Of a stretch of DNA of 64,000 nucleotides, positions 10,580 through 22,858 are shown piece by piece (within the stretch, counting starts at the first letter, position 1; the number at the start of each line of letters is the position of its first letter). The notes below the pieces were generated by a model that had not been told where the DNA came from, did no database searches, and worked only from the letters and a program-made list of their open reading frames with translations. The position numbers and the translations under genes were made by a program. The DNA is from Diphasiastrum complanatum. Its lineage: Eukaryota; Streptophyta; Lycopodiopsida; Lycopodiales; Lycopodiaceae. The stretch lies in NCBI GenBank assembly GCA_029204225.1, contig CM055102.1:319501-383500 (forward strand), given 5' to 3'.

Positions 10580-13500
10580 CTCTTACTGAACATCCAATTC
10601 AACAATATCTTTTTCTTCAAATACGCGTCGTTTTCTTGTATTAAGTTGGATCACATACCACCATCTTGGGTCTATTCGATCTGGATGGAATATAATTTGC
10701 CAAAGAATTAAGAAAAATTAAGTTAGTATTATAAGATTGATACATAAATAATTGGATTGCGAATATAATGACATTGAAATTTTAGAGTCTCACTTGTTCG
10801 CAATGTGGTGGCAATACTAAAGTGTTATGAGAGTCCATCGATATACATTTTGTTGAGTCGATTTGAAAAAACTTTGAGTTATCATTTCTAATTGAGGCAT
10901 TGCTTCCACGATAGATGACCTTAAACCATTTTACGTTAAAAATAAAGTATTTGTCGTTAGTCTCATAATCGACTTCATAAATATGTTGCAATGTGCCGAC
11001 ATAGTCTAGGTCACCCGAAATGATATTAGGGTCTCTCGCACTAGAATGACTCTCTTGTTGAAAGTTGGCCATTATACAATCATATGTACGTCGCTTGTTG
11101 TCAACTCTCTCAACACGGTAATGGTGTCCATATGGCCACATGGTAGTGTATGATGTATACTAAAACACAAAAAAAAAAAAAACAAATGTGTGTAATTAAA
11201 AATACTATTCATATATTGAGTAGTTCAAAAACAAAACTTTGCATAAACAATATTACACTAACCATCCACATCCGCGAACAAATTCCCATTCTAATTCAGT
11301 CACTTCTTCTCCGTTTTCGGATGCTTTTAGCATCGTATCAAAAACCCCTTCACGAGAGCATTTTGAAGGTAAAGGCTCCAAAGGTTCGTCTCCAACGCCC
11401 TTCTTCTTCTTCGATTGATATTTCTTCTTCGTTTCAATGTTATATTTCTTTCCTTTTTGGCTTTTTCAAATCTTGAAATCCATTTTTTCATTTGTCCACA
11501 ATTATATAATATGAATGTGTCAATTTTTTCTTTTAATTGAGGTGAAAGTCTTTTTTGCACACCATTTCCTTGTGGTACTTCACCCTTAACACGTTCATCT
11601 TCTTCTTCCCACCACATTTTTGGACTTGCAGGATGCAATTGTGAGATTATTTCAGTGATATAAAACAAAAATGCTTGTACAAGCCAACTTTTTGCAATGC
11701 TACCTTCTGGCCTTGCCTTTTGTCTCACAAAGCCCTTCAAAACTTTTATAAAGCGCTCAAGGTAGAACATCCATCTCGTGTGCACAGGTCTTGTCTTGAT
11801 ACTTCTTCGACCAAATGCACTAGAACATGAACTTGTATATCCAAAAAGGAAGTTGGAAAATCTCTTTCCAACAAACATACCATTTCAATCATTTGGATTT
11901 TCATGGAATCCAATTCACTATTTTTTATTTCTTTTGAGGAAATCCACCTGCAAGATTGATAGTACATTAAGTTGTTTAACACATAAAAAAATTAAAATAT
12001 CACATATTTATACAAGTGTTAAAAAAAATATACAAACCTAATCATCGATGACAAATTGTAAAGCGTATTTCGTACGTCATCGTTGAAAAGACCTCGAATA
12101 GAAAGTGGAAGTATGAATTGCAACATCTTATGCCAATCATGTGATTTCAATCCACTTAATTTACCATCTTTGGTAAATGACTTGCAAAAAGAATGTGCAT
12201 AGCCTATTGGAGTTGTCATTTGTTTTATGACATGTTTAACATATGAGAGTTGCTCTTTTGTAAGAATCCACGACACGCTAGGTAGAATCTCATCTCCACC
12301 TTCGGTATATTGAATCCAATAGGGTCTTTTCACATCGGCCGCTTGTAGATCTTTACGAGCTGCAGAGTTTTCTTTTATGCCAATGATGTGGTTCCATAAG
12401 GATTCACCGACATTTTTTAATATGTGCATAGGATCCAATAGATGGTCTAGGTAAGGCTCGGCCACCAATATTTCAAGTGGTGGGACCCACTTGTTCATTA
12501 TTGTGCAAGAAATACCCACAACATTGGGGTGGTGGTGTAGCTAGAGGATTATCTCCTCGCCCTCCAAAAAATCGCCTATTCAACCTTCGAAAAGGATGAT
12601 CAAGCGACAAGTATTTGCGATGATCTTCATACACCACTTTTTTTAACATATTTGTGCTATGTCGACCTTCCAAAAGTGATCCACAAATATAACATGCATT
12701 GTAACCCGATGTGATTAAACCTGCATAGTTCATAAACCAAATTAAACATAAGCTTAGTTAAATATACTCAAACATTAAACCCTAAAATGGAGTAGATTCA
12801 TTATATAGATACCTGAACATTTGCTTAAACCGGGGTAGTCATGCATCGTCCACATTAAAATTCCACGAACAACGAAGTTTCATTGTTGTAAAGGTCTCGA
12901 GATGTCATAAGCGTGAATACCATTCCAAAGAATGCACAATTCATCGATCAAAGGTGCAAGATACACATCCATGTTCTTGGCCTTGTACTTTCCTGGAATC
13001 AGTAAAGCAATAACAAGTTTCCCATTTTAATACTCAAACATGGAGGTATGTTGTAATTAACGAGCACAACTGGCCATGTGGACCAAGTTGACGCTTGAAT
13101 GATAAAAGGATTTACGCCATCCATAGCAAGGCCAAATCTCAGATTACGAGGTACATTTTTAAACTCGGGCCATTGGTCTTCAATATGTTTCCATGCAGGT
13201 GGATCACTTGGTACTCACATCACATCATCCGTAGATCGATTTCTGACATGCCAATCCATTAGTTGTACCGAAGATTTACATCAAAATAAATGTTGCAATC
13301 GTGGGATAATTGAAAAATGTCGTAACACTTTTCGTGGCACTTTATCCCCTTGTACGTCATCTCGAAAATGTGAAACGTTACACACTGGACATTGAAGCTT
13401 TTCTGAATGCTCAGTTCTATATAGAACATGGTCTTCTGGACATGCATGTATTGTGTCGTAATCCATTCCAAGCACGTCATCATCTTTCGTGCTTCTTTTC

Positions 13501-14310
13501 GTGTTTTAGATATCACATTTTCTTTCGGAAGTATTCGATGCAACAACCTAAAAAAAGAGCAATGTGAGTTGTTAGAAAAGAAAAAAAATTAACTTAATGT
13601 AAATATGCTATAAAGTATAATAGTTGTGTTAAGCATTAAGTACCCGAATAAAGATCTCACATTACGATCACTCCATTTGTATGTTGCTTGAAGGTTTAGA
13701 ATAAGAATTGATGTAGCTAGTCTCGAAATGGATGCTCCAGGATACAGAGGAGTGTCTGCCTCCTTGCGCAATAGAATCTCGTCTTCATCCATCTCAAATT
13801 GTTCGTGATCTCCGTTTTCATTAGAAGATGCATGCATATCATCATTCTCATTTGTTTCAAAGAAAGATTCAAACATGTTGTGCATTTCTTCATCGTGTTG
13901 CACCTCATCATCATAATCATTAGAATCAAGTTGATTATTCTCTTTTCCAATTGTGTTTGCCTCTTCAATTCGTTTCATTCTTTATTTTCTCATGTCTATC
14001 AAAACTTGACGTTGATTGTAACTAAACACGGATGGATCAACTCCATGAAATGGCATTCGATGTATTGGCTACACACATGAAACAAATTTCATAAGTGACA
14101 TATATAGATTAACAAAGATTATAATAAAAAACAATAATATAAAATTAAGAAGCCTCAACGTCTTCCAAATTTGATGATTGACCTTCTTCTTTTCGTCCAA
14201 ACTTCCACAAATGATTTTCAACAATGCGTCTTTCACGCATCTTTTGTCCATCACACTTGAGGCATGTGCACCATATTTTATTTTGAAATTTTTTTTTTTT
14301 ACGAGAAACA
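10580..14310 (-). pseudogene. CACTA (En/Spm) transposase, multi-exon, decayed
   Basis: Reading right to left: a transposase-associated zinc segment (WCTCLKCDG, then VENHLWKFG, about 14270-14190); acidic linker with EADTPLYPG and KWSDRNVRSLFG (about 13980-13640); CPEDHVLYR and CPVC with KVPRKVLRHFSIIPRLQHLF; LAMDGVNPF; MDVYLAPLIDELCILW and LLWT-type MWTMHDYPGL; GYNACYICGS and HPFRRLNRRFFGG; LDPMHILKNV, LKSHDWHKMLQ and LPLSIRGLF (transposase_21); DUF4218 with LERFIKVLKGFVRQKARPEG; DUF4216 with YVGTLQHIYEVDY; and a last exon with IDPRWWYV at about 10700. Frames break often (for example near 12520). The left end is cut by gypsy sequence; no CACTA terminus is visible there. Confidence 0.88.
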
Positions 14311-14755
14311 AACATCAAGTACATGTCACTTTAGCACAATATTTTAACTTATAATAACAAAATTTTTATGAACAAGAACACATGCATGTTTATTACTTAC
14401 CCTGTTAACTTGAGTACTGTCTTCATCGCTAGATTGATCTGAATGTAATTCATCTCGTTGTGATAAACTGCATATATGCACAAGTACAAAACACAAATAG
14501 CATAAAATTATTGTATGATTCTAATGTTTCAATTTTTAGATATACCTATTCTTATACATTGTCGCTTACATGATTCTTATGCCAATCTTGGTGCAGGTTT
14601 GAGCTCTACACGCATATATCTCTCCTTTTGTTAACACAGGTATGAAAGTCCCACTCCAATATGCATTAACGTTCTGTAATCGATTTTCTTTTCTACTTCA
14701 TTTCAATATATTAGGGTTTATTGTAATGTATTGTATGTTTATGAATGTAGTGATC

Positions 14756-15725
14756 ATGTCGGGGTCAGGCAGTGGTGAAAGCTCGGGAGACTTTGTAAAA
14801 AATTTAGATAAATCATTAACTCCCGAGCAAAGAACACAACTGGGTGGTCCCTCACAAGAGGCCGCGGCTCCCGCCCCCACCGAAGAGTCATCCACAAATC
14901 CTTATTATGATGTGGATTTTCAAGGCAATATAATTGCCAATAGAAAAGGAAGGGTGGTTTTGGACCAACTCTATTTTTTATGCCAACGTCATTTTGGCGA
15001 CAGATTATTTAGTAAATGGTCCGAACAACCTGTCGTCGATAAACAACAGGTTATTGGTATCCTTCGTGACGAATTCCAACAAGAAGAAGAATTCGATGAG
15101 AAGGAAATTCATAAGCATATGAGCTTATGGATTAGGCATCATCGTGATATGGCAAACGAGCTTATAGGGACAGGCAATCCAAGCCTTCCTGGTGTTCAAG
15201 AAATGATTGGAACCGTGTAAAAGCGGATGAACGAACACCATATAAATACAAGATTCAGAAAGATGTTGCGGCTGCTAGGATGCATGGGATAGGCAACCCT
15301 AGGTTGGGCTCGAGCGGAAAGACGGGATTGCAAGCAAGCATGGTAAGTGAACTTACACTACTCTTATAGTTTATCTTTGATTTTATATGCTTTTATTTTT
15401 TAATATGCATTATGACTAGCTGCTTCAACGTAGCTCTAAATTAATTTCAACTTCAATTGAATGCATGGATAATTGGCGGACTATGGATGTTTGCCAACTA
15501 AGGAGGAGTACGAATTTGCCTTTAGGGAATCGTACGACGCATTAGTCGACAAACTAAAGAGCGAGGGTCATCCTCCAAATGTAAGTACTAGTTTTTGTAT
15601 TTATAGTAATGTGGTTTGTATTTTGACGTCAATTTTATTTAATTTAATACAATCAAGCATTAAATATTAATGTAGTGTGTTTGCTTGTGTTCATGCAGAT
15701 TGGACGTCACAACGACGACGAGTAG
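14756..15725 (+). pseudogene. Second, divergent gene of the CACTA-like element
   Basis: Plus-strand frame beginning MSGSGSGESSGDF at 14756, transcribed away from the transposase. It has a Pro/Ala/Ser-rich N-terminus, then a segment with RKGRVVLDQLYFLCQRHFG and WIRHHRDMANELI. One base is missing at about 15205: the frame ends in TGTAA, while the shifted frame continues DWNRVKADERTPYKYKIQKD to a donor at 15343. A further exon, ADYGCLPTKEEYEFAF, ends at a GTAAGT donor (15581); a TGCAG acceptor at 15698 leads to IGRHNDDE and a TAG at 15723. I see no clean acceptor for the middle exon. By position it matches the accessory DNA-binding gene of plant CACTA elements (TNPA or transposase_24 type), but that is inference. 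Confidence 0.55.
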
Positions 15726-16289
15726 ATTAGGTTTATAAGTTTTAGTTGATGTTAGATCTAGAAAGACTCGTGCGACATTAAAGCACCAATTTTGTAATAC
15801 ATTAATTTATATTATGAAAAATAATATTATTGCAAATGATCATGCTATATTGCCATTGCCTTTATATGTGCAATGTTTTGTTTTTTCAAAAATTGCAATG
15901 TCAAATTTAGGGATGTGGATTGACGTAATAATCAACTAAGAAATGTTGGATTTCAAAACAACAATCAATATTATATCTAAAAATCTAAATGAAATATATG
16001 ATGTGCACAAAGCATATTGAACATGAAGTAATGCAATAAAATATTGCCATGAAGTAATGCATGAAGTATTGTCATTCATAATGAACATGAAGTAATGCAA
16101 TAAAATATAAAATGAAAAGTACCTCATGCTTAGTTTGTTGTTTGATCCAGATGTTGAATGCAACTCAAAAATATTGTTTTAAAAACAATTCAAGAACATC
16201 GCTTCTCCAAGAACTCAACTCCAAGAACAGCTCGAAAAAAATGCGTGCGCTATTTTTTACGCATTTTTTATTTTTTTATTACCTAATTT
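15726..16289. other. AT-rich spacer with short direct repeats
   Basis: No gene seen. The unit ATGAAGTAATGCAATAAAATAT recurs with variation three times between about 16023 and 16108. Confidence 0.5.
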
Positions 16290-16760
16290 GGGACGTTGGA
16301 ATCTGACATCCTAACGCGTCGGATAGACGTCGGATATATTTTTTGATCATTCTTTCAACAGACGTCGGATTTCGACAACTTTATGGGACGTCGGATTCCG
16401 ACGTCCAAGGAAACGTCGGATAGACGTCGGATGGGCGTCGGACATCCATCGGTGAAATTTTGGGATCATTCTGTGTTTACAGACATCAGAATCCGACTGA
16501 ATTTTAGTACATTGCAATCCGACAGCCACGTCAGACAGTTTGCGATGTCTTTGGACATCGCAATCCGACGTCCACGTAGGACGCTGCATTCCGACGTCCA
16601 CGTCAGATGTCGCAATGCGACATCCAGGTCAGCACCTGTGGTTGTCACCAGAATTTGGTTCTGTGGTGTCCGGCACGTCGTGCCTGTCGGACTGCGACAT
16701 ATTTTAAAGTCGTCGGATTCCGATGACCTTATAGCAACGTGTTTTTCCTGACGTCCGTGA
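16290..16760. repeat. Subterminal repeat block of CACTA-like element
   Basis: At least ten copies, in both orientations, of a GACGTCGGAT / ATCCGACGTC unit, some back to back as GTCGGATTCCGACGTCC. Dense short inverted repeats near the end are typical of CACTA subterminal regions bound by the accessory protein. I could not find a CACTA/TAGTG terminus, so the outer boundary is unknown. Confidence 0.6.
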
Positions 16761-16859
16761 CAAATTAAAAAAAAATTAAACCTACGATTCAAGCGCAAAT
16801 CGCGGCGGGTGTTGTTGTGTGCTTCATTTGATTCAGAGCACATTGCTCTAAACAATAAG

Positions 16860-17351
16860 ATAGACTTCTACTAGAAGAAGACAGAAGATCTACAGCAGCA
16901 GCTGGTGGATGTTGAGAAGTTGGCAAGAATAAGCGCCAACACTACACTACAGTGCTGTTCAGATGGAGGCACAATCAAGGTTGATGCAGCCAAATGGAAA
17001 TAGGTGGAGTCTACATTACAAGACACCTTCAAGAGTGAACTCCTTCAACCTCTATACGAAGAGAAGAACAGATTTGAAGAGGAGCTCATCGACCTGAAGG
17101 AGCTGTCAGAGGTTGGTGTTGTCCTATCGCTAGGGGAAGCAGGTGGATTCGGGTACCTCGATAGTTTCCAATTCGACCTATACCGGCCAAAGGAATTGTC
17201 ATATTTTGCAAGGTTCGACAGAGAGAACTTATTGCAAGATATTGATGTCACTTATCCGGAGCTGTGGAAGCTGTGTGTTCAGACTGGAAAGCTGGCTATC
17301 ATGTGCACTACGAATATGTTGCCCTTCCATCAAAAAAAGAAGAGCCCATAA
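16860..17351 (+). pseudogene. Unidentified gene fragment, coiled-coil-like
   Basis: An open frame at 17004-17351, extendable upstream in the same frame through one TAG at about 17002, encodes a helical, charged segment (EEKNRFEEELIDLKELSE) followed by a mixed region with FDRENLLQDIDVTYPELWKL. It ends at a TAA at 17349. I do not recognise it. It could be a captured host-gene piece or the body of an unclassified element. Confidence 0.3.
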
Positions 17352-17869
17352 AGACCATGCAAAGTTTGCTACTTGTTCAGTAACTCACTTTGGCACTCTT
17401 ATCGGCAATGTCCTAAAAGTGATGTAGAGTCTCTATTTGGATGGTTCTTTCATCCAAATAAATGTTGAGTTGCTAAAGAATGTTATACCAAGAAAGGACA
17501 TGACTGAAGATTCTGTTGTTGCAGCTTCTGTTTATAACATAACTTTCTTAAGAACATGTTTTGCTAATCTAGGCAATCATATTATTGGTCAATTCCATGA
17601 AGTCAAGAGAAGAAAAATTGAAAGACAAATTCAACTTGAGAAAGGCTATCTCTAAGACTACAGAATGTTCCAAAGTGATGTACACATTGTATATATATTC
17701 AAGTGAAGGCTTTTTATCTTTCTTGATTGTTCGAGATCCATTGTGGAATGTGTTGAAGAAATATCTTTTCTTTGATGTGTTGCTGATTTCGATTGTTTGC
17801 GAGGATGCTTCACATTTGAGGGGGGGGAGAATTACCCTATTACATACATATTTTTCATAAATTGCTATT
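17352..17869. other. Unassigned sequence with a purine tract
   Basis: A short open frame (17437-17655) of unknown nature, then TTTGAGGGGGGGGAGA at about 17815-17832. That resembles a polypurine tract just before the dispersed repeat that follows, so this may be the end of an LTR element. Confidence 0.3.
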
Positions 17870-18921
17870 TTGTGATGCAAAACCCCAAATCAACCTACTC
17901 AACTGATGAAGATAACCACCATAAAGAGGCCTAAATAAATGTGACTGAAGGAAGGACTATAACCCGCAGGGCAGTTTTGAAATGACATGAACCTTAATAA
18001 GAAGGCTAGCCCTAAGAGCTAAACATTCTAAAAGACTCATTAATTGTGCCTCAAGCAAATGTTGTAACCTTCCACTAGCTTGCTTCTCATTGGAGCAAAG
18101 CCACGTGACAAGGAATCCACCTAGGAATTAGTAGATGGAATTAGTAATTAAATTGAACACTTGTAATTTCTCTATTAGATGGAATTAGTTAATTAAACTA
18201 GATAAGAAGTGGCATATCAGTTAGTAGAGAGTTGTGTACTTTCGCGCTCGTTTCTTGCATGTACACCATTTATGCTTCAATACAATCATCAAGTTTTTTA
18301 AGAGATCACAGAGAGAGTTTGAGTCTTCAAGTTTTCCCTTCTCTCTGCTTTCATAAGCCTTCTATTCGATGAGTACTTATGTTTCTGACAATTGGTAAGC
18401 CTCACCATGTCGGATGTGCTTGTGATTGTAATGCTGGTCAGACACTTAGCCTTGATACTGTCATATGCGAGCAACTATAAATTCATTGCAATTCGGAATC
18501 ACTGTTACATTACGCTGACATATATCTAGACTTACACATCTTAAAGCTTGCTCTGTGTTGTTGTAAATCAATACTCTAAAACTTGCATATGGATAGTCGA
18601 GTAGTTTAAATCAATAGTCAATCGTTCTTTTGAATGAGCGCTTTCTGTTGTTGAGGACAGATTGTCAGACTACCTTTGGATTCTGCTGAGACATTTGTAT
18701 GTTTCTCTGCCTTGGTTTATCTGATGCAACAGACCTCGCTTGTCTGACAAACTTAATTAGGTGCATAGACCGATAGATCGGTCTGGCCGATAAGTCGGAT
18801 ACACTAATCAACAATACAACATGTTTGATATGATATTAGTCAGCATCAATATCTTTCAATTTTGTATGTTTGAAACCACATCCTAACTGGTGATATTGGT
18901 CGTCTATACTTCTAAATGTCC
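17870..18921. repeat. Dispersed ~1-kb repeat, copy 1 (possible LTR)
   Basis: Reverse-complement similarity to about 31560-32560 through most of its length: shared stretches include GCTTGCTTCTCATTGGAGCAAAG, the GAGATCACA-GAGTTTGAG region and GATAAGTCGGATACACTAAT-like text. Contains no gene. It is cut at 18921 by the insertion of the gypsy LTR. Confidence 0.6.
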
Positions 18922-18926
18922 TTTGA

Positions 18927-19698
18927 TGTTGGAGGGTTTGCGGATCCCAAGGGAACGCTAACCCTAGTTAATAAGTGAGAAAGCTTTGGCACCCTCCTGT
19001 GTGTGTAAGTCCAACCCGATGAGCACATTGTTATTTGATAGTTAGAAAGTCAATAAAAGAACTTTAGGCCTTTTTATGGGACTTTTAATGTCGCATGCCT
19101 AAATGTCAAGTTAGTGAATAAAGTTGGGCCTCCCACCAAAATTGGTTCAAATTCAAATTCAAATTGGTTCCCTCCGAATGGTTCCCACTCTTTTTTAAGT
19201 TTGAATAGTTAGGAAGGTAGAAATGGGCCAATAGGATTTTGAGGCCAAGGTCCTCCTCTCTACTATAAATAGTGCCAAACTCGAATTTGAAAATCATGTT
19301 CATATCCTCATTTCAATACAAGCATATTGGTTCTCTTATGGAATTTGTGAATGTCCTTGCTCTCTAACCCTTTTTGTATTTGCTAAATTGTTGGATTTGA
19401 ATGTTATTGGAGATTGCTATTTTTTATGCTTTTTGTGAGAGACAAAGGGAGAGAGAGAAAGGGTAAGCTATCTTCATTATGGATTGTAGAGTTAATGGAT
19501 GTAGTGTTAATTGCGTACTGTTAATACTTAGGGTTAATGGATGTTAGAGTTAGATGCATATCTTTCATTCATGTTATAATCTGAGATATGCTATCGCTCT
19601 CACGAGATCAATCCTCCGTGTGATGACTAACTTCATCTCCTTGATGCTTGTTTGCTTGGATCTTGGATTGAGGCTAGGAAGGGAATAGCCCCACTACA
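18927..19698 (+). repeat. Gypsy LTR 1
   Basis: Starts TGTTGGAGGGTTTGCGGATCCC and ends CCCCACTACA, 772 bp. Three other copies in the window (29599, 36902 and 38759 inverted) share its whole layout, including ACCCTAGTTAATAAGTGAGA and TCTACTATAAATAG (TATA box, about 19259-19272). Confidence 0.9.
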
Positions 19699-19702
19699 AT
19701 TT

Positions 19703-19720
19703 TGGCGCCGTTGCCTGGGA
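19703..19720 (+). promoter_or_regulatory. Primer-binding site TGGCGCCGTTGCCTGGGA
   Basis: Four bases after the LTR. The TGGCGCCGTTGCC type is characteristic of plant Tat/Athila-group gypsy elements. Confidence 0.9.
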
Positions 19721-20049
19721 GCAACGCTGATTTTTCAGTTACAGCATGTTTGTTGGATGGCATCAGGAAAAATATGGGCTCAGAATGGGCCCTTTAAGAA
19801 ATTTCACTTTAAAGAGAGGTTACATAGAGAGAGAATGTGAACCGGTAACTTCTGGTCGTCATTTTTTGAGTTTTCGGCCTTGTTTGATGTTTAACTGGTA
19901 CGGTTAACTTCAGACAATAGTTAGTTAAACATGAGATGTAATAACTTCTCTTCATGCTCATTCGAATGCTGCTGCAATAGTTAGAAAATTGAGAATGAAT
20001 AATCATATGAATATAGATTTGTGGGTGGATAGATCAATTTATCCTAATG
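19721..20049 (+). other. Gypsy leader and junction region
   Basis: No gene supported. The first ~130 bp look like element leader; the point where the unrelated locus begins cannot be fixed from sequence alone. Confidence 0.3.
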
Positions 20050-21953
20050 ATCCAACTACTAATTTGTGTCCAAATTTTAAGTCCATAACTCATCTTCTCA
20101 TATTTGTATGTGAAGGAAATAGCGGATTACTTGGATATGCATGATATTGGAATGCATCTTATATCTTGTCTTAATCAGCAATTACAGTTTGCTAATAAAC
20201 AATTGCAACGTGCAAATCAGCAATTGCTTCATTATGTGTAACACACTAGTGCTGAAAACAGTGCACTCAAGAATGCTATGTCAGAACTACAGTCACTACT
20301 CTTCGGGGATCAAACCAAGAAATGTTAGAATCCATGGAAAAGTTGCGATCCGAGAGTTTAAAATCTTTTGTTGATATAAAAGTTATAAAAAAGACAATGA
20401 TGAAGAGGGAAAAAAAAGAGTACCGATGAAGAATATTGATGACTTATCTACACATAGCGACATCAGAAAAAAAGAATTCGAACATTCAAGTATGTTTTCA
20501 TATAAACTATTTATTTGATTTGTATATGTCATTTAAGTTTGATTTGCACTTGATAACATGGATTATTTATTTATTAAATATAATTTGAGTTTCGTATGTT
20601 TGTTGCAGATCATATTTGGTGGCAAAGAACTATTTAACAGATCGTTCATGCATTGGATCATCTTTAAGTCATGTTTTACCAAGAAAGTCAGCAAAGAAAA
20701 TGATGTAAAATGCTCGGTTTGAAAAAATGAAAAATGAAATTGTAGAGACTATTTTGATTAAGGTTCAATCATACTTAGATGCAAATGTGATTATGGGTGT
20801 ATGTGATGTTTCTGGAATTAGAAGAAATGCTTATTCTACATTTTTTTAGAATAGTTAAAGAAGCTTTTTCTCAAGTGATGGTGAAGAAAACTTATCTCTT
20901 GCGTCCATATCATTTAAGTTTGATTTGCACTTGATAACATGGATTATTTATTTATTAAATATAATTTGAGTTTCATATGTTTGTTGCAGATCATATATGG
21001 TGGCAAAGAACTATTTAACAGATCGTTCATGCATTGGATCATCTTTAAGTCATGTTTTACCAAGAAAGTCAGCAAAGAAAATGATGTAAAATGCTCGGTT
21101 TGAAAAAAATGAAAAATGAAATTGTAGAGACTATTTTGATTAAGGTTCAATCATACTTGGATGCAAATGTGATTGTGAGTGTATGTGATGTTTCTGGAAT
21201 TAGAAGAAATGCTTATTCTACATTTTTTTAGAATAATTAAAGAAGCTTTTTCTCAAGTGATGGTGAAGAAAACTTATCTCCCGCGTCCATATCGGATAAG
21301 ATTAACAAGAAATTATTATAATGATGGAATGTTCAAAGTAGTTGGCCAATAACTTCATATAACTAAATTATACAAATCAGAATATGGTGAGCTCAATTAC
21401 AACGATTGCAATAATATTTTTCTTGATATTGAAAATGTTCTCAAATACATTATTCGATTCTATGAACTAGATGAACATCAAGTAAATGGAGAGATCGTTA
21501 TTGTGATAAAATTGGATCAATATGAAATTATCAAAGGTCAAAAGTTGGAATGAGTGAGTGTCACTTTGATGAACAAAATTTCAAATACAGATGATCGACC
21601 ATTTAGTGTTCAATCGAAAAATCACATATGGTGGTTGGCGGCATTCCAAGTATAAATTTCAATTTTCATTTAAAGTATCATTATTAACATTTCATACCTT
21701 GTCATTTTTTATTGACATGTCATGCATTACTTGCTTCTGTACAATCTTGAAAGAGGACCATAAAATACTTTCATGGATATTTTCAAGAACAAATTATGGC
21801 GAGATTATAAAGAGACATTTGGAGAGTGAGAAATTTACAGTCGAAAACCATGAAAGTTTTCAAATTCAATGGCACGTTGTAGGGAATTTGAAAATATTAA
21901 AATGTATGTATAATTTCTCTTATGGGACAACATAAAAAAATCCATGTCTTTAT
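20050..21953 (+). pseudogene. Unidentified transposase-like gene, part A
   Basis: A decayed spliced gene. A Gln/Asn-rich helical exon (NQQLQFANKQLQRANQQLL, about 20160-20240) and an exon ending at a GTATGT donor (about 20490) are followed by an intron to TTGTTGCAG at about 20609. Then come KNYLTDRSCIGSSLSHVLPRK, SGIRRNAYST, VKKTYLPRPYRIRLTRNYY (with a stop or shift between), GEIVIVIKLDQYEIIKGQKLE, PFSVQSKNHIWWLAAF, WHVVGNLKILKCMYN and KNPCLYC. It is interrupted at 21953 and resumes at 24075 in the same frame. I cannot name the family. The order (variable N-terminus, LD-x-EIIKGQK, WW, CxxC) suggests a large transposase-like protein, by inference only. Confidence 0.5.
20530..21295. repeat. 381-bp direct tandem duplication
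   Basis: 20530-20910 and 20911-about 21290 are nearly identical, differing at only a handful of bases. Each copy contains the end of an intron, the TTGTTGCAG acceptor and the same exon. The join has the shared text GTCCATAT / TATATGTC. Confidence 0.9.
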
Positions 21954-22418
21954 TGTTGTGAGTTGAGCGGAGCTCCGATACGACTGATGAGAATCATGAG
22001 AAAAAAAATTCGCGAAACATTCGTGACTCTCTTTCGAGATTTGGATGGAGTTCAGATGTGTTCGCTGGGCACTACCAGCTGAAACACTCCTACAATCCTC
22101 CAGAGGGTAGTCAGGTACTACTGATCTACGTTCATAAAATTAATATAGCATTCGACTTCATTTCAACCAAGGTGCAGAATTCAAAGGGAACAAGAAAACT
22201 TAGACATATTAAAATAAACAGCATAAGCATTCGACATCCAAGATCAGACACAACCAGAAAAATAATCTATAATGATTTTCTCTGATTGCTTCAGGGCACT
22301 ACATGTGCATTCACGCAGTGTGTTGGCGTGAGAGAAGCACGACTCTCTCACGAGTAGTAGTCTCGCTTCACTAATGGACAATTGGATCTTCTGATCCTAG
22401 ATAGAATTATCTTCTGCT
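21954..22418 (-). repeat. Partial copia LTR
   Basis: Begins TGTTGTGAGTTGAG and parallels 22859-23323 closely, then loses similarity after TAGATAGAATTATCTTCT. On the minus strand this is the R-U5 side of the 3' LTR; its U3 is gone. Confidence 0.85.
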
Positions 22419-22820
22419 CATTCACAAATCAGCATACAAACCAATGAACGTTCTACAGATTCTACAGCTACCTACACTTAAGACGGATTGAAATCAGAGC
22501 CTGCACTACATTAACACTGAACTACCTTGCATAAATTGACAAAACAAGAAACAAGAAACTAATCTACAGCATGTTAGAAGTCCAAGAATCAAGAAACCAA
22601 CCAGCCTTTTGATGGGTTTTCAAACTCAAATATGGACCAGACGGGAGTGTGACAAAATACAAGACAAGATTGGTTGCGAAGGGTTTATCTCAGACATACG
22701 GTATTGGCTATTTTGAAACCTTCTCTCCTGTCGTCAAACATTCGTTCCTACATCTGTTGTTCTCATATGCAGCAGCTTATGACCTCGGGATCCACATTGT
22801 CCTGGATCTGTTAGCTTCTC
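22419..22820 (+). pseudogene. Copia RT fragment, inverted inside the element
   Basis: On the plus strand, opposite to its host element: WVFKLKYGPDGSVTKYKTRL (about 22616-22675), VAKGLSQTYGIGYFETFSPVVKH and FSYAAAYDLGIHIV, ending abruptly near 22800 at leader sequence. This is the RT finger/palm region of the same copia family as 34116-34445. It has no start and no catalytic YVDD. Confidence 0.85.
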
Positions 22821-22844
22821 GGCTATGTCAGAATATGACAGGGT

Positions 22845-22857
22845 GGCTCTGATACCA
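22845..22857 (-). promoter_or_regulatory. Copia primer-binding site (minus strand)
   Basis: GGCTCTGATACCA here is TGGTATCAGAGCC on the minus strand, one base from the TGTTGTGAG LTR end. Confidence 0.92.
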
Positions 22858-22858
22858 T

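Noticed and set aside
10580-16760. Intact CACTA transposon with CACTA...TAGTG ends
   Set aside because: No matching termini or 3-bp target duplication could be found; the left end is cut by gypsy sequence.
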